Notes: generated by a model not told the origin, from the sequence alone. 64,000 nt of DNA from Sphingorhabdus sp. 109 (GCF_902506555.1 NZ_LR732707.1:2131290-2195289); one strand, 5' to 3'. Numbered from the stretch's first letter, positions 7,951 to 19,214 are shown. A program made the numbers and translations.

Positions 7951-8238
7951 ATGACGCATGTTTCAAACCGCAAACAAATCCTCATATGGGGCTGGACCCT
8001 GAGCCTGTTTTTGCTTTTCAGCTACCTCATCTGCATTGGCTTTGGTCTTTTAGCGCCGCAGTCAATGCATATGCATGAGTCTTGGGCGCCGTTGCTGCCC
8101 GGATTTGAGTGGCTGACTTTGCAAGGTTTTCTTGCAGGCGCGGTCGGTAGCTTTCTCTATGGATGGTATATTGCATTGTTGGTTATCCCGCTGCGCGCGT
8201 GGATAGGCCGCAAGGTTGCAGGTGCTGATCATGTCTGA
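7951..8238 (+). CDS. Small membrane protein of a copper ATPase operon (DUF5676-like)
   Basis: 95 residues with two membrane segments (about residues 12-35 and 55-82) and a Met/His loop between them ([11 protein letters not shown]). The same layout recurs in the 85-residue protein encoded at 10703-10960, directly after the ATPase. Ribosome binding site AGGAG. It overlaps the ATPase gene by eight bases. Function is unknown; a helper in handing copper to or from the ATPase is a guess from position. Confidence 0.65.
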   Translation: MTHVSNRKQILIWGWTLSLFLLFSYLICIGFGLLAPQSMHMHESWAPLLPGFEWLTLQGFLAGAVGSFLYGWYIALLVIPLRAWIGRKVAGADHV

Positions 8239-10597
8239 GAATGATAGTGAGACCGCCAAATCGTGCTGCTGCAAAGACAAAGAGACTGCTGTAGGGACTG
8301 TAAAAGACCCCGTATGCGGTATGGATGTTGATCCGAGCAAGAGCGAGCATCATGCGCATCATGCGGCTCGGGATTATCATTTCTGTTCAGCCGGATGCAA
8401 AACCAAATTTATCGCCGACCCAGCGCATTACCTCACTGGAAAGCACCGCGAAGTATCAGAAAATGTTCCAGCGGGCACGATCTACACCTGCCCGATGCAT
8501 CCAGAAATTAGGCAAGAAGGACCGGGTTCCTGTCCGATCTGTGGGATGGCACTTGAACCCGAGACCTTTAGTCTCGATACTGGCCCCGATCCCGAATATC
8601 TCGATATGCGCAAGCGCTTCTGGGTCAGTGCGTTGTTTTCCATCCCGCTTTTTATTTACGCGATGGGCGACCTTATTCCGGGCAGGCCGTTTGAAGGTTT
8701 ATTTGAGCCGGGAGTATCGCAATGGTTGCAGCTTTTGCTGGCATCGCCAGTAGTTCTGTGGGGCGCGTGGCCGTTCTTTGTGCGCGGCGTGAATTCGCTT
8801 AAAACCATGAACCTCAATATGTTCACGCTGATTGGTCTAGGCGTGGCAGTTGCCTATGGCTTCAGTCTGGTTGCGACGCTGTTTCCTAGCATTTTCCCGG
8901 CAGCATTCCGCGGCCATGATGGGGGCGTGGCTGTCTATTACGAAGCAGCGGCTGTCATCACGACCCTGGTGTTATTGGGGCAAGTGTTGGAACTGAAAGC
9001 GCGCGGACAGACATCAAGTGCGTTGCGCGCGTTGCTTGAACTGGCACCGCCAGTTGCGCTGCGCGTTGGCGCGGATGGCTCGGAAGAGGAAATATCTCTC
9101 GACCTGGTGCAGAGCGGCGACAGCTTGCGCGTCCGTCCGGGCGATAAAGTTCCCGTTGATGGCACCATTGCCAAGGGGTCCAGCACGATTGATCAATCAA
9201 TGATTACGGGGGAACCAATACCGGTTGCGAAAGCTGAAGGTGATGTTGTCACCGGCGGCACGGTCAACCAGACTGGCAGCTTTATCATGACCGCCGAACG
9301 CGTTGGTAAGGATACGCTTCTCGCCAAGATCGTCCAGATGGTCGCCGAAGCACAGCGCAGCCGTGCTCCTATCCAGAAACTGGCTGATACGGTTGCTGGC
9401 CTGTTTGTGCCCGCGGTGGTTCTGATCGCTATTGCCACTTTCATTATATGGTCCATTTGGGGGCCAGAACCGGCGCTGGCCTATGGCTTAGTCAACGCGG
9501 TCGCGGTCCTTATCATCGCTTGTCCTTGTGCGCTTGGCCTTGCCACGCCGATGTCGATCATGGTTGGCACCGGCAAGGGCGCGCAAAACGGTATTTTGAT
9601 CAAAAATGCCGAGGCGCTCGAAACTCTCGAGAAGATTGACACAATCGTGGTCGATAAAACCGGCACGCTCACCGAGGGCAAGCCTAAACTGGTTTCGGTC
9701 GAACCGGAAAAGGGTTTTGACAGCGACGAAATGCTTGCGCTTGTGGCCGCAATCGAAATGGCGAGTGAACATCCGCTGGCAGCCGCAATTGTAACCGGCG
9801 CAAAGGAAAAGGGGCTTTCGTTTGATGCGGCAACCGATTTTCAGTCGGTGACCGGCGAAGGGGTTGAAGCCAGCGCACGCGGTAAGCGCGTCGCCATCGG
9901 CAATGAAAAAATGATGGACCGGCTCGGTGCCGAGAGCGCGGACCTGATTGCCAAGGCGCAGGACGGCCGATCACAAGGGCAAACCGTTATGTTTGTGGCC
10001 GTCGATGGCAAACCGGCGGGTCTTATCGGTGTCGCCGATCCGATCAAACCGACCACGGCAGAAGCGATCAAAGCGCTGCACAAAGCCAATATCCGCGTGG
10101 TCATGTTAACCGGAGATGCCGAAGCCACCGCGCAAGCCGTTGGCAAGATGATAGGGATCGATGAAATCCACGCCAATGTGTCACCCGAAGACAAACACCG
10201 GGTCATCAGCGAGCTTCAAGCGGCGGGTAAAATAGTCGCAATGGCAGGAGACGGCATCAATGACGCTCCCGCTCTCGCCAAGGCCGATGTGGGAATTGCG
10301 ATGGGCACTGGCACCGATGTGGCGATGGAAAGCGCGGGTATCACGCTGGTCAAGGGTGATTTGGGTGGCATAGCCAAGGCACGCCACCTCAGTCAGCTAA
10401 CAATGGGTAATATCCGACAGAACTTGTTCTTTGCGTTTATCTATAACGGGCTTGGTGTGCCGGTTGCGGCAGGCATTCTCTATCCGTGGTTCGGCATCTT
10501 ACTCAGCCCGATGATCGCGGCGGCGGCGATGAGCCTATCGTCTGTTTCGGTAATCGCTAACGCCTTGCGCTTGCGCCGCAAAGCGCTGGCTCAGTAA
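8231..10597 (+). CDS. Copper-exporting P1B-type ATPase
   Basis: 788 residues from the ATG at 8231. An N-terminal Cys cluster (SCCCKDKE) is followed by a YHS-type domain ([23 protein letters not shown]) and a heavy-metal-binding domain ([26 protein letters not shown]). The P-type core carries the actuator loop TGEP, the transmembrane CPC in [11 protein letters not shown], phosphorylation motif [15 protein letters not shown], and [10 protein letters not shown] at the hinge. CPC with this N-terminus is the Cu(I)/Ag(I) class. It exports cytosolic Cu(I) across the inner membrane and is expected to be CsoR-controlled. Products of this class are also called CopA; no symbol is given here to avoid confusion with the oxidase. 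Confidence 0.95.
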   Translation: MSENDSETAKSCCCKDKETAVGTVKDPVCGMDVDPSKSEHHAHHAARDYHFCSAGCKTKFIADPAHYLTGKHREVSENVPAGTIYTCPMHPEIRQEGPGSCPICGMALEPETFSLDTGPDPEYLDMRKRFWVSALFSIPLFIYAMGDLIPGRPFEGLFEPGVSQWLQLLLASPVVLWGAWPFFVRGVNSLKTMNLNMFTLIGLGVAVAYGFSLVATLFPSIFPAAFRGHDGGVAVYYEAAAVITTLVLLGQVLELKARGQTSSALRALLELAPPVALRVGADGSEEEISLDLVQSGDSLRVRPGDKVPVDGTIAKGSSTIDQSMITGEPIPVAKAEGDVVTGGTVNQTGSFIMTAERVGKDTLLAKIVQMVAEAQRSRAPIQKLADTVAGLFVPAVVLIAIATFIIWSIWGPEPALAYGLVNAVAVLIIACPCALGLATPMSIMVGTGKGAQNGILIKNAEALETLEKIDTIVVDKTGTLTEGKPKLVSVEPEKGFDSDEMLALVAAIEMASEHPLAAAIVTGAKEKGLSFDAATDFQSVTGEGVEASARGKRVAIGNEKMMDRLGAESADLIAKAQDGRSQGQTVMFVAVDGKPAGLIGVADPIKPTTAEAIKALHKANIRVVMLTGDAEATAQAVGKMIGIDEIHANVSPEDKHRVISELQAAGKIVAMAGDGINDAPALAKADVGIAMGTGTDVAMESAGITLVKGDLGGIAKARHLSQLTMGNIRQNLFFAFIYNGLGVPVAAGILYPWFGILLSPMIAAAAMSLSSVSVIANALRLRRKALAQ

Positions 10598-10702
10598 TAT
10601 TACCTATGAGCGTAGAAGGGATGGCCTGTTATTGTCAGTTGGTAACTGGTTGCAAGATGTCTCCGATTTTCGGGGCGGCTGGTTTTCAATCAGGAGAGCG
10701 AA

Positions 10703-10960
10703 ATGAAGTTCGATGCCATTAAGCTTGGTTTAGCCACTGCAATTATCTTCGGAGTTGCGTGGATATTATGCAGTCTTTTTGTCATCTTGGCCCCTGGCGG
10801 TATGATGCAAATGAGCGGTCATATGGTCCACTCGAATTTTGAGGGTATGGGCTGGTCATTGCATTGGACAGGCTTTTTTGTCGGGCTTGTCACGTGGAGT
10901 GTTTTCTCCGGGCTATTCGTCTGGGCGATTACCGCTACCTATAATCGCTTGCTTGCTTAG
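10703..10960 (+). CDS. Small membrane protein, DUF5676 family
   Basis: 85 residues, two membrane segments (about 8-30 and 52-80) flanking a Met/His loop (APGGMMQMSGHMVHSNFEGM). It resembles the 95-residue protein upstream of the ATPase in layout (first helix ending LAP, then a Met-rich loop). Strong ribosome binding site AGGAG. It is probably cotranscribed with the ATPase, 105 bases upstream. Confidence 0.75.
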   Translation: MKFDAIKLGLATAIIFGVAWILCSLFVILAPGGMMQMSGHMVHSNFEGMGWSLHWTGFFVGLVTWSVFSGLFVWAITATYNRLLA

Positions 10961-11156
10961 CGACGACGGATCGAGGTGCCAATCATGCGAGATGTCGCCT
11001 GTAATCCAAACCATAATACATGATCAAACGCGCTGATTGACGAGCAGAAGTTCGAGCGAATAATTCCTCTGACCCCAGTATTTACTGGTGAAAATATAAT
11101 GTCGCGCCGCCGATTTCGTCCTCCATGAGGGCAACTACACAAAAAGGAAATTATAC

Positions 11157-11612
11157 ATGAGAACTCCCTACCTTGCCACCGTCGCTGTTTTCACCATGCT
11201 GACCGGCTGTGCGGCCTACGCAGCGCCCCCGGAACCGAAGCCCGCCATGCAGAGTCATGCCATGCCGATGGGCGATCATTCCGCGCATCAACAGATGATG
11301 GAGCGAGCCCAGAACGCCAAGACGCCTGCAGAGCGAGAAAAGCTCATGACCGAAAACATGGCCATGATGAAAGCCCATATGGCGTCTATGAAGGCCAAGA
11401 TGGCCGAAGGCGGTATGATGGCACAGGGAAAGAAGCCAATGGCGATGGACCCGGCACATAAAGAAAAAATGAAGGCCAAGATCGCCGAGGGTGGCATGAT
11501 GAAGATGGACCCAGCACATATGGAGAAAATGAAGCAGCATATGGGTATGATGCATGAGATGATGGAAAGCCTGATGATGCAGCAGGAACTGATGATGCCG
11601 CCAAAAAAATAG
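11157..11612 (+). CDS. Met-rich exported lipoprotein, probable copper sponge
   Basis: 151 residues. The signal sequence ends in a lipobox-like LTGC (Cys at about residue 17), pointing to a lipoprotein. The mature part is helical and very rich in Met, Lys and His, with two similar units (MKAKMAEGGMM and MKAKIAEGGMMKMDPAHMEKM) and ends MMHEMMESLMMQQELMMPPKK. Such Met arrays bind Cu(I) or Ag(I). No named family is recognised. It follows the ATPase and small membrane protein, with its own ribosome binding site AAGGAAAT. Confidence 0.7.
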   Translation: MRTPYLATVAVFTMLTGCAAYAAPPEPKPAMQSHAMPMGDHSAHQQMMERAQNAKTPAEREKLMTENMAMMKAHMASMKAKMAEGGMMAQGKKPMAMDPAHKEKMKAKIAEGGMMKMDPAHMEKMKQHMGMMHEMMESLMMQQELMMPPKK

Positions 11613-11637
11613 CGCAAAGGACCGCGGTCAATTAAGC

Positions 11638-11676
11638 GGGAAGAAGCCAAGCTAGTGAACAAGCCGGGTTCTTCCC
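11638..11676 (+). terminator. Hairpin after the Met-rich lipoprotein
   Basis: GGGAAGAA and TTCTTCCC form an eight-base stem around a 23-base loop, about 25 bases after the stop codon. Only a weak T-rich tail follows, so termination is likely but not certain. Confidence 0.4.
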
Positions 11677-11781
11677 ACTTTCTATGCACTATTCCCGCAT
11701 TGAATAGTTTGCCGCCGAGCTTCCCGTTGCACATTGGTAATAGCGGCTGGTGGTTATCAGCCTTTCAGAAAGACAGTCGCA

Positions 11782-12471
11782 ATGCCAACCGCTCAAATTG
11801 ACCATTTTTCAGATATACTTTGCGTATGGGCCTATGCCTCCCAGAGCAATTTTGATCGGCTTACAGCAGAGTTTGGTGATCGGATAACTATCAACATCCA
11901 TTTCTGCTCTGTATTCCCGGATACATGGACAAAAATCGCGTCTCAATGGACAGACCGGGGCGGTTTTGATGGTTATGCGAACCATGTCCAAGGCATCGCC
12001 GGGAAATTCGAGAATTTGCCGATTCACAGCGATACCTGGGCAAAGACACGGCCGCGCTCATCGGCGAGCCCACATCTGTTCATCAAGGCGGTGGAATTGA
12101 TCGAGCAAGAGGGCTTCATATCCAAAGCCCCTGTTGCTGAACGACCATCCATCCTCGCCGCGCGGGAACTGCGCTCTGCCTTTTTTACAAGAGCAGAGGA
12201 TGTCTCGGATTGGGATGTGCAACGAGAAATAGCAGGGCTCTTGCATGTCGATTTTGACAATATATTGAATAAATTCAAAACCGGTGAAGCCATTGCAAAG
12301 CTCACAAAGGATTATGACCTTGCTCAGCTACACGGGATCGAGGGCAGTCCAACATATGTGATCAACGAAGGCCGCCAGAAGCTGTTCGGAAATGTCAGTT
12401 ACGGTGTGATTGCAGCAAATGTGAACGAAATGTTGGCCAGTCAAGGTGTGGATGCAGCGAGCCTGTGCTGA
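11782..12471 (+). CDS. DsbA-family thioredoxin-fold protein (HCCA isomerase/FrnE-like)
   Basis: 229 residues from the ATG at 11782. The N-terminus IDHFSDILCVWAYASQSNFDRL matches the first strand and active-site loop of DsbA-like proteins with an inserted helical domain. Only one Cys is present (C-V-W-A where thiol oxidoreductases have CxxC), which points towards the GST-kappa/2-hydroxychromene-2-carboxylate isomerase branch. GSPTYVINEG is the cis-Pro loop. No signal peptide, so cytoplasmic. Its place between copper modules suggests glutathione- or thiol-linked metal chemistry, but this is inference. Confidence 0.75.
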   Translation: MPTAQIDHFSDILCVWAYASQSNFDRLTAEFGDRITINIHFCSVFPDTWTKIASQWTDRGGFDGYANHVQGIAGKFENLPIHSDTWAKTRPRSSASPHLFIKAVELIEQEGFISKAPVAERPSILAARELRSAFFTRAEDVSDWDVQREIAGLLHVDFDNILNKFKTGEAIAKLTKDYDLAQLHGIEGSPTYVINEGRQKLFGNVSYGVIAANVNEMLASQGVDAASLC

Positions 12472-12563
12472 TGAACCGCACGAGGTTGGCGTAGGTCCGC
12501 GAACAACAAGGTTCTGTAAGGTAATAGGTTATTCCGGTTATTCGCCTAGAAAGGGCATTGTCA

Positions 12564-13052
12564 ATGTGGCTTCAGTATCGCGAAAGTGGGCAATTCACAT
12601 TACCGTGGGACAGTGGCGCAAAGACTTGCCTCACCGCCATCATCTCGGTCAAAGATTGGGTTGACGGGGATCGGAAAACACCGGACACTCGGTTCGTGTT
12701 TAAACAGCTCTTTCTATTCGTTCTTCTTGGACTTGCCTTAGCTGGACAGGGAATCGCCAGTCCGATGTCCTGCCTATCCCTAGCGAAAAGCGATGCTGGT
12801 AGTGTGGAAATGTCCCATTGCAGCGAACCGGGTATGAATGAAACGTCCACAAACGGCAATGAATCCAAGGATTGTTGTGGGTCAGATTGCGCGGCGATGC
12901 TGCAATGTTCTCAGACAACTACGACTTTTCTAGCTAGCCCAGCTTTCGCCGAAACAATCGCCGTTAAAGCTATGTCCCACACGCGCCGTCTGTTTGGAAA
13001 CCCAACTGGCATGCATAGCATTCCCGAGATAAAGCCTCCCATTATTGCTTGA
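12564..13052 (+). CDS. Small exported Cys-containing protein preceding cusCBA
   Basis: 162 residues from the ATG at 12564 (AAAGGG nine bases upstream). An alternative GTG at 12696 would give a 118-residue protein that starts exactly with a signal peptide (FKQLFLFVLLGLALAGQGIAS); I cannot decide between them. The mature part has a Cys cluster (CCGSDCAAMLQCS) and His residues, and ends IPEIKPPIIA. Proteins of this size and pattern often precede Cus/Czc-type RND operons. No family assigned; metal binding is an inference. Confidence 0.55.
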   Translation: MWLQYRESGQFTLPWDSGAKTCLTAIISVKDWVDGDRKTPDTRFVFKQLFLFVLLGLALAGQGIASPMSCLSLAKSDAGSVEMSHCSEPGMNETSTNGNESKDCCGSDCAAMLQCSQTTTTFLASPAFAETIAVKAMSHTRRLFGNPTGMHSIPEIKPPIIA

Positions 13053-13242
13053 ACGCAGATCGCGAATACCGCCTTTTTTAGGGTGACGATATTCTTGCGA
13101 TCTCTGTCCGATTTCTGTGAAATTGCTCTGGCATACCGGCGAGAAGCAAGCCCGCAAACTTTCGAACATCTAACCTCCAAGGTTAAAAATTGCCGCCACC
13201 GATGACGGCATGTTCGCCCTACTATTTTAGTGAGCAAGCATA

Positions 13243-14520
13243 ATGAAATATCGACCGAAAACCCGCCAGGCAAGATCCCGGCGCCCATTGTTGGCATTGC
13301 CGGCCTTAGCGCTATATGTCCCCGTCTTTTCCCTTCAAGCCGAACCACTCACGTTCGCAGAAGCGGTCGAACTGGCAGAGACAGCGACGCCAGCAATAGA
13401 GGCCCGGTCGCTCGTTGTTGAAGCGGCGCAGAGCGCCGCGATTGCGGCCGATCAACTTCCAGATCCGAAACTCAGCGTCGACATAATGGATCGGAGAATT
13501 GCTGGCCCATTCGAGATTTCTCCGCGGCCGGGTCGTGACGGATTTCCCAGGCAAAGGATCGGTATCAGCCAGGATATTCCCAATGGCGCAAAAAGACGCG
13601 CCCGGGCAGGTCAGGCGATGGCGGACATAACAGTGGCTAGAGCCAATAAGGAAACTTTGGTTCAGGATGTGCAGCTTTATTCTGCGCTTTCCTGGATCGA
13701 TCTCTATTACGCCCAGCGGCGGCTCCAAATACTGGAAGTTTTGCAGCAAAGCCTCAATGAAGTGTCGGCAACGGTTGGCGCGCGCCTTGAATCAGGGACC
13801 ACACGTCCAGCTCAAGCGTTCGAGCCGGAACGGCTGATCGCGAAACTAGCTGACCGGCGCTCGCTGCGTGCCGCTGATATTGAAAAGGCACGGGCAATGC
13901 TCGCTCGGTGGACCGGCGTCGAAAGCCCCGAAACCGAAGGGACGCTCCCTGAATTCACCATTGACCGGGATGCTCTTGTCAGCACGATCAAGGAGCTACC
14001 CATTCTGGACATTCAGGATGCGAAAGTCGAACGGGCCGACGCCGACGTGGAACTGGCGCGGGCGAACAAGCGACCCGACTTCAGTGTGAATGCCTCTTAT
14101 GTGCATCGCCGGCCGGAATATGGCGAATATGTCTCGGTTGGTGTAACGATCGATCTACCGTTATTTGCAAAAAAGCGGCAAAACCCGATCATCGACGCGC
14201 GAATTTTGGAAGCCAGCGCAGCCCGGCTGGAAGCCAATGATCTGGAAAGGCAATTGCACGCAGAGCTCTCCAGCGATCTCGCTGCAAACCGGTCTTACCG
14301 GGAAAACTGGGAACGGTCCAAAAACACACTTTTACCCTTGGCCAAAAAACAGGCTGAACTGGAACGGGTTAGCTACGGCGCCGGCCGCGTTGATCTGGAC
14401 ACGGCGCTCAATGCAGCCGTGACCTTCGCAGAGGCGGAAATCGATCTGCTCGACCGGGAAGCCACGTTGGTTCGCGACACAGTTCGCATCAAATATACTT
14501 ATGAGAGGAACCAGCCATGA
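13243..14520 (+). CDS. cusC: TolC-family outer-membrane factor of Cu/Ag efflux (CusC-like)
   Basis: 425 residues: signal sequence (about 1-33), then two OEP repeats typical of TolC-family channels with long amphipathic helices (EAVELAETATPAIEARSLVVEAAQ and a second repeat from about residue 230). It forms the outer-membrane exit duct of the tripartite pump. It overlaps cusB by four bases (ATGA) and the start has only a weak ribosome binding site (GTGAGC). Confidence 0.88.
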   Translation: MKYRPKTRQARSRRPLLALPALALYVPVFSLQAEPLTFAEAVELAETATPAIEARSLVVEAAQSAAIAADQLPDPKLSVDIMDRRIAGPFEISPRPGRDGFPRQRIGISQDIPNGAKRRARAGQAMADITVARANKETLVQDVQLYSALSWIDLYYAQRRLQILEVLQQSLNEVSATVGARLESGTTRPAQAFEPERLIAKLADRRSLRAADIEKARAMLARWTGVESPETEGTLPEFTIDRDALVSTIKELPILDIQDAKVERADADVELARANKRPDFSVNASYVHRRPEYGEYVSVGVTIDLPLFAKKRQNPIIDARILEASAARLEANDLERQLHAELSSDLAANRSYRENWERSKNTLLPLAKKQAELERVSYGAGRVDLDTALNAAVTFAEAEIDLLDREATLVRDTVRIKYTYERNQP

Positions 14521-16007
14521 CGCTGACATCCATCCAAGACAATAAATGGCGCGTGCTTGTTCTTGCTACGGTTCTGGCCGCGGGCGGTGGCGGATATTGG
14601 CTCGGCACTGGCGGGGCGGGCGATAGCAGTAAAACCGCGACTACGCAGGGCGACGGGGATATCCTCTATTATTATGATCCGATGTTTCCCCAGCAAAAAT
14701 TTGACGCACCGGGCAAGTCTCCGTTCATGGATATGCAGCTTGTTCCCAAATATGCTGGCGAAGCCAGTGATGGGAATGCCAGCGAGCCGGGGATCACCAT
14801 TTCTCCGGATATTGCGCAAAATCTGGGTATCCGCACCGCTGAGGCGTTGGTTGGAAAAATTGAGTCCAAGCTCCGTGTAACGGGAACAATCGAGTTTAAC
14901 GAACGCGATATCGCCATTGTTCAGGCCAGGTCGGGCGGATTTGTCCAGCGCACCTATCGCCGTGCTCCCAGCGACATTGTGCCCGCTGGAGCTCCCTTGG
15001 CTGACATATTGGTGCCCGACTGGGGCGGCGCACAGGCAGAATATCTTGCGCTAGCACGAAGCGGCAATGACCACTTTGCCACAGCGGCAAAGGAACGGAT
15101 GCGGCTGCTGGGCATGCCAGACGATCTGATCCGCCGGGTAGAGCGAAGTGGAAGGCAGCAAAGCGTTTACACGGTGTCCGCGCCCATCGGCGGGGTGATC
15201 GAAAGCCTGAGCGTAAGAGAAGGTATGACCTTGGCTGAAGGCCAGCCGCTGGCACAGATTAACGGACTGAATACCGTATGGCTGAATGTTGCCATTCCCG
15301 AAGCAAGGGCCTCGGAAATACGGGTAGGGCAGCGCGCCGTTGCTGAACTGCAAAGCTTCCCCGATATGGAGTTTGCGGGCAAAGTCATTGCGATTTTGCC
15401 TTCCGTCGAAAGCGGCAGCAGAACGCTCACCGGACGGATCGAACTAGCCAATAAAGGCGGACGACTTCGTCCCGGCATGTTCGCTACCGTAGATATGGGT
15501 GACACGGGCAGTCCTGCTATTCTGGTCCCCACCGAAGCGATTATCGCAACCGGAACGCGCAACTTGGTAATGCTAGCGAATGGCAAGGGTCGCTATCGCC
15601 CGGCAGAGGTCAAAATAGGCCGCGAAGGCGGCGGACAGACGGAAATATTGGCCGGCCTATTACCAGGTGAAAAAGTAATTGTTTCTGGCCAGTTTCTGGT
15701 CGATTCAGAAGCGAGCCTTTCAGGGATCAAAGTGCGTCCGATTGAGGGTGAGCAGAAAAGCGCGCCCAAGAAAATGTCCGGCTATCAAACATCCGGCAGA
15801 ATTGAAGCGATCACAAGCGGCGCGGTCACCTTGTCGCACGAACCCGTGCCTGCCCTCAAATGGCCAGCCATGACGATGGACTTCAAACTCGCCAAACCGG
15901 GTTTGTTGCGCGGCTTTAAAAAAGGCGACCGCGTGACCTTCCGCTTCATGCAAATGGAAACCGGATCAACCATCACCAGCATTAGCCGCGCAGAGGCCAA
16001 CCAATGA
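14517..16007 (+). CDS. cusB: RND periplasmic adaptor CusB with fused CusF-like domain
   Basis: 496 residues. N-terminal membrane anchor (about 10-30), then a heavy-metal-binding motif ([29 protein letters not shown]) like that of CusB proteins. Lipoyl/barrel-sandwich and beta-barrel domains of a membrane fusion protein fill about residues 95-410. The last roughly 70 residues (from [17 protein letters not shown] to SISRAE) form a CusF-type OB domain with the Trp/Met copper-site pattern WPAMTMDF. CusF is a separate metallochaperone in E. coli; here it is fused. Overlaps both cusC and cusA by four bases. Confidence 0.93.
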   Translation: MTLTSIQDNKWRVLVLATVLAAGGGGYWLGTGGAGDSSKTATTQGDGDILYYYDPMFPQQKFDAPGKSPFMDMQLVPKYAGEASDGNASEPGITISPDIAQNLGIRTAEALVGKIESKLRVTGTIEFNERDIAIVQARSGGFVQRTYRRAPSDIVPAGAPLADILVPDWGGAQAEYLALARSGNDHFATAAKERMRLLGMPDDLIRRVERSGRQQSVYTVSAPIGGVIESLSVREGMTLAEGQPLAQINGLNTVWLNVAIPEARASEIRVGQRAVAELQSFPDMEFAGKVIAILPSVESGSRTLTGRIELANKGGRLRPGMFATVDMGDTGSPAILVPTEAIIATGTRNLVMLANGKGRYRPAEVKIGREGGGQTEILAGLLPGEKVIVSGQFLVDSEASLSGIKVRPIEGEQKSAPKKMSGYQTSGRIEAITSGAVTLSHEPVPALKWPAMTMDFKLAKPGLLRGFKKGDRVTFRFMQMETGSTITSISRAEANQ

Positions 16008-19000
16008 TCGAAAAGGTCATACGGCTCAGCGTAAATGCGCGCATATTTGTCCTGCTCATAATGGCGGCATTGCTGGCGTCGGGTATCTGGGCCGTCAGAA
16101 CCATGCCGGTCGATGCCCTGCCGGACCTTTCCGATGTGCAGGTCATTATTCGCACCCCCTATCCCGGACAGGCTCCGCAGATCGTCGAAAATCAGGTTAC
16201 CTATCCCATCACAACCACAATGCTGTCGGTTCCGGGGTCACGCGCGGTGCGCGGCTATTCATTCAATGGAGACAGCTATGTCTATGTGCTGTTTGATGAC
16301 AGCACCGATCTCTATTGGGCACGTTCGCGGGTTCTGGAATATCTCAATCAGGTTCAAGCCGATCTGCCGACCGGCGTTGTCCCGACGCTGGGGCCAGACG
16401 CAACCGGTGTCGGCTGGATCTATGAATATGCCCTTGTCGACCGAACCGGGCGCAATGACCTGTCCCAGCTTCGCTCGTTGCAGGACTGGTTCCTCCGCTA
16501 TGAATTGCAGACCATTCCCGGCGTTGCGGAAGTCGCGTCCATTGGCGGTATGGTGAAACAATATCAGGTTGTGCTTGATCCTGACCGGATGGTGTCTCTG
16601 GGGATTGACCAAGACAGCGTGATCAAGGCGATCCAGAACGCAAATCAGGAAGTCGGCGGTTCGATCGTGGAACTGGCCGAACGCGAATATATCGTGAGGG
16701 CCAACGGCTATCTGGAAAATCTAAATGATTTCCGGGCCATTCCCTTAAAAACCGCGCGCGGCGGTATTCCCGTCACCTTGGGTGATATTGCGCGGATTCA
16801 AATAGGCCCCGAAATCAGACGCGGGATAGCAGAACTGAACGGTGAAGGCGAAGTGGCTGGCGGCGTCATCATCTTGCGCTCCGGTAAAAACGCCCGCGAG
16901 ACTATTGCCGGGGTGAAAGCGAAGCTTGCGACGCTCAAGCAGAGCCTGCCGCCCGGAGTCGAGGTTGTGACGACCTATGACCGTTCCGAACTGATCGACA
17001 AGGCGGTCGATAATCTCACCACGAAATTGCTCGAAGAATTTATCGTCGTTGCAATTGTGTGCGCATTGTTCCTTTGGCACGCGCGCTCTGCGCTCGTGGC
17101 TATTCTAACCCTACCGCTTGGTATATTGATCGCATTTCTGGTCATGCGCTTTCAGGGGATTAACGCTAATATCATGTCGCTTGGCGGAATTGCCATTGCC
17201 ATTGGCGCGATGGTCGATGCCGCCATTGTCATGATTGAGAATGCGCACAAGCATCTTGAAAAATGGCAGAATGACAACCCGGACGCCGAAATGCCGGGCG
17301 AAAAGCGATGGCAGCTGATCGTCGATGCAGCGGTTGAAGTTGGCCCGGCGCTTTTCCTCAGCCTGCTCATCATCACCTTTTCATTCCTGCCGATCTTTAC
17401 CCTGGAAGGGCAAGAAGGACGGCTATTCTCCCCACTGGCATTCACAAAAACCTACGCGATGGCGGGGGCTGCCATTCTCTCGATCACCTTGATACCGGTT
17501 TTGATGGGCTATTTCATTCGCGGAAAAATACCGTCCGAAGAGAAAAATCCGATCAGTCGCTTCCTCATGAAAATCTATAGGCCAGCACTCGACTGGTCGC
17601 TCAAAAGCCCGAAAAAACTGCTCGTGATCGCGCTGCTCATCTTTGCTACCAGCGCTTGGCCGATCAGCCAGCTTGGCGGCGAGTTCATGCCGCAAATGGA
17701 TGAAGGCGATTTGCTTTACATGCCCAATGCCCTGCCGGGGCTATCTCCGGCGAAAGCCTCAGAACTGCTTCAACAGACCAACCGATTGATAAAATCGGTG
17801 CCTGAAGTGGAAACAGTGTTCGGTAAGGCTGGGCGCGCCGATACAGCAACTGATCCTGCTCCGCTAACCATGTTCGAGACGACCATCCATTTCAAGCCGA
17901 AGGAAGAATGGCGCGCGGGCATGACGTCGGACAAGCTGATTGAGGAGCTCGACAAAGCGGTCAGGGTTCCCGGACTGGCCAATTTCTGGATTCCGCCGAT
18001 CCGCAACCGTATCGAAATGCTCTCGACGGGAATTAAAAGCCCGATCGGGATCAAGGTGTCGGGTGATAATCTCGATGCAATTGACAAGGTCGCCCAGAAA
18101 ATCGAGGCTGCTGCCAAAAAGGTTGAAGGTGTCAGTTCGGCCCTGGCGGAAAGACTGACCGGCGGAAGCTATATCGACATTGATATCGACCGCGCGGCTG
18201 CCGCCCGTTACGGACTCAATATTTCCGATGTCCAGTCTGTCGTATCGAGCGCAATCGGGGGCAAGAATGTTGGCGAAACCGTCGAAGGGCTCGCCCGCTA
18301 TCCGATAAGCGTCCGCTATCCGCGGGAGATACGTGATAGCCTGGAAAACCTGCGAAATCTTCCGGTTCTCACGCCATCCTTGCAGCAGATTACCTTGGGC
18401 ACGGTCGCCGACATTGACATCAGTTCCGGTCCGCCGATGCTGCGCAGTGAAAATGGGCGGCCATCAACCTGGATATACGTCGATACCAGGGGACGCGATC
18501 TGGTGTCGGTGGTTGCAGATTTGCAAGCGGCCATTGGCAAGGAGGTTGATCTGCCACCGGGTGTTAGCGTGGCTTATACCGGGCAGTTCGAGTATCTGCA
18601 ACGCGCAACCAATCGGCTGATGGTGGTCGTGCCCGCCACTTTGGCGATCATCTTCTTTCTGCTCTATCTGACCTTCCGCCGTTTTGATGAAGCGTTGCTG
18701 ATCATGGCAACATTGCCATTCGCATTCACCGGCGGATTATGGCTGCTCTATGCGATGGGCCTCAACCAGTCGATTGCAACTGCGGTTGGTTTTATCGCGC
18801 TTGCCGGCGTGTCAGCAGAGTTTGGCGTGGTGATGCTGATCTATCTGAAACAGGCACTGGAAGCGCGCGGCGAAAAGCCGGACGCAGAGCAGGTGAAACA
18901 GGCAGTGCGTGAAGGCGCATTGCTGCGAATACGGCCAAAGGCGATGACCGTAGCGGTGATCTTGGCAGGCCTTTTCCCGATCCTCATCGGCGAAGGCGCC

Positions 19001-19132
19001 GGGTCGGAAGTGATGCGCCGGATTGCCGCTCCGATGGTCGGCGGCATGCTGAGCGCGCCTTTGCTTTCGCTATTTGTTGTGCCCGCAGCATATTATCTGC
19101 TTCGCAGACGCGAGGCGGAAAAGCTGAAATGA
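16004..19132 (+). CDS. cusA: Cu(I)/Ag(I) RND efflux pump CusA
   Basis: 1042 residues, the normal size for heavy-metal RND pumps. The membrane motif [20 protein letters not shown] in TM4 is the monovalent-metal (CusA) type and differs from that of CzcA. The three Met residues of the CusA binding site fall at residues 573 (DLLYMPN), 623 (PLTMFETT) and 672 ([13 protein letters not shown]), identical to E. coli CusA numbering. [10 protein letters not shown] is also conserved. It takes Cu(I) or Ag(I) from periplasm or cytosol and drives it through CusB and CusC using the proton gradient. Confidence 0.96.
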   Translation: MIEKVIRLSVNARIFVLLIMAALLASGIWAVRTMPVDALPDLSDVQVIIRTPYPGQAPQIVENQVTYPITTTMLSVPGSRAVRGYSFNGDSYVYVLFDDSTDLYWARSRVLEYLNQVQADLPTGVVPTLGPDATGVGWIYEYALVDRTGRNDLSQLRSLQDWFLRYELQTIPGVAEVASIGGMVKQYQVVLDPDRMVSLGIDQDSVIKAIQNANQEVGGSIVELAEREYIVRANGYLENLNDFRAIPLKTARGGIPVTLGDIARIQIGPEIRRGIAELNGEGEVAGGVIILRSGKNARETIAGVKAKLATLKQSLPPGVEVVTTYDRSELIDKAVDNLTTKLLEEFIVVAIVCALFLWHARSALVAILTLPLGILIAFLVMRFQGINANIMSLGGIAIAIGAMVDAAIVMIENAHKHLEKWQNDNPDAEMPGEKRWQLIVDAAVEVGPALFLSLLIITFSFLPIFTLEGQEGRLFSPLAFTKTYAMAGAAILSITLIPVLMGYFIRGKIPSEEKNPISRFLMKIYRPALDWSLKSPKKLLVIALLIFATSAWPISQLGGEFMPQMDEGDLLYMPNALPGLSPAKASELLQQTNRLIKSVPEVETVFGKAGRADTATDPAPLTMFETTIHFKPKEEWRAGMTSDKLIEELDKAVRVPGLANFWIPPIRNRIEMLSTGIKSPIGIKVSGDNLDAIDKVAQKIEAAAKKVEGVSSALAERLTGGSYIDIDIDRAAAARYGLNISDVQSVVSSAIGGKNVGETVEGLARYPISVRYPREIRDSLENLRNLPVLTPSLQQITLGTVADIDISSGPPMLRSENGRPSTWIYVDTRGRDLVSVVADLQAAIGKEVDLPPGVSVAYTGQFEYLQRATNRLMVVVPATLAIIFFLLYLTFRRFDEALLIMATLPFAFTGGLWLLYAMGLNQSIATAVGFIALAGVSAEFGVVMLIYLKQALEARGEKPDAEQVKQAVREGALLRIRPKAMTVAVILAGLFPILIGEGAGSEVMRRIAAPMVGGMLSAPLLSLFVVPAAYYLLRRREAEKLK

Positions 19133-19214
19133 TTTTGACCCAACTTCCTACATTGCACAGTTTCCCGACCGCAGCGGGTCCTGTTTCGCTATTCAAAACC
19201 GGAGTTGTCGTATC

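Noticed and set aside
11288-11734. Long minus-strand frames opposite the Met-rich lipoprotein
   Set aside because: Shadows produced by ATG-rich coding DNA; the plus-strand gene has the signal peptide and ribosome binding site.
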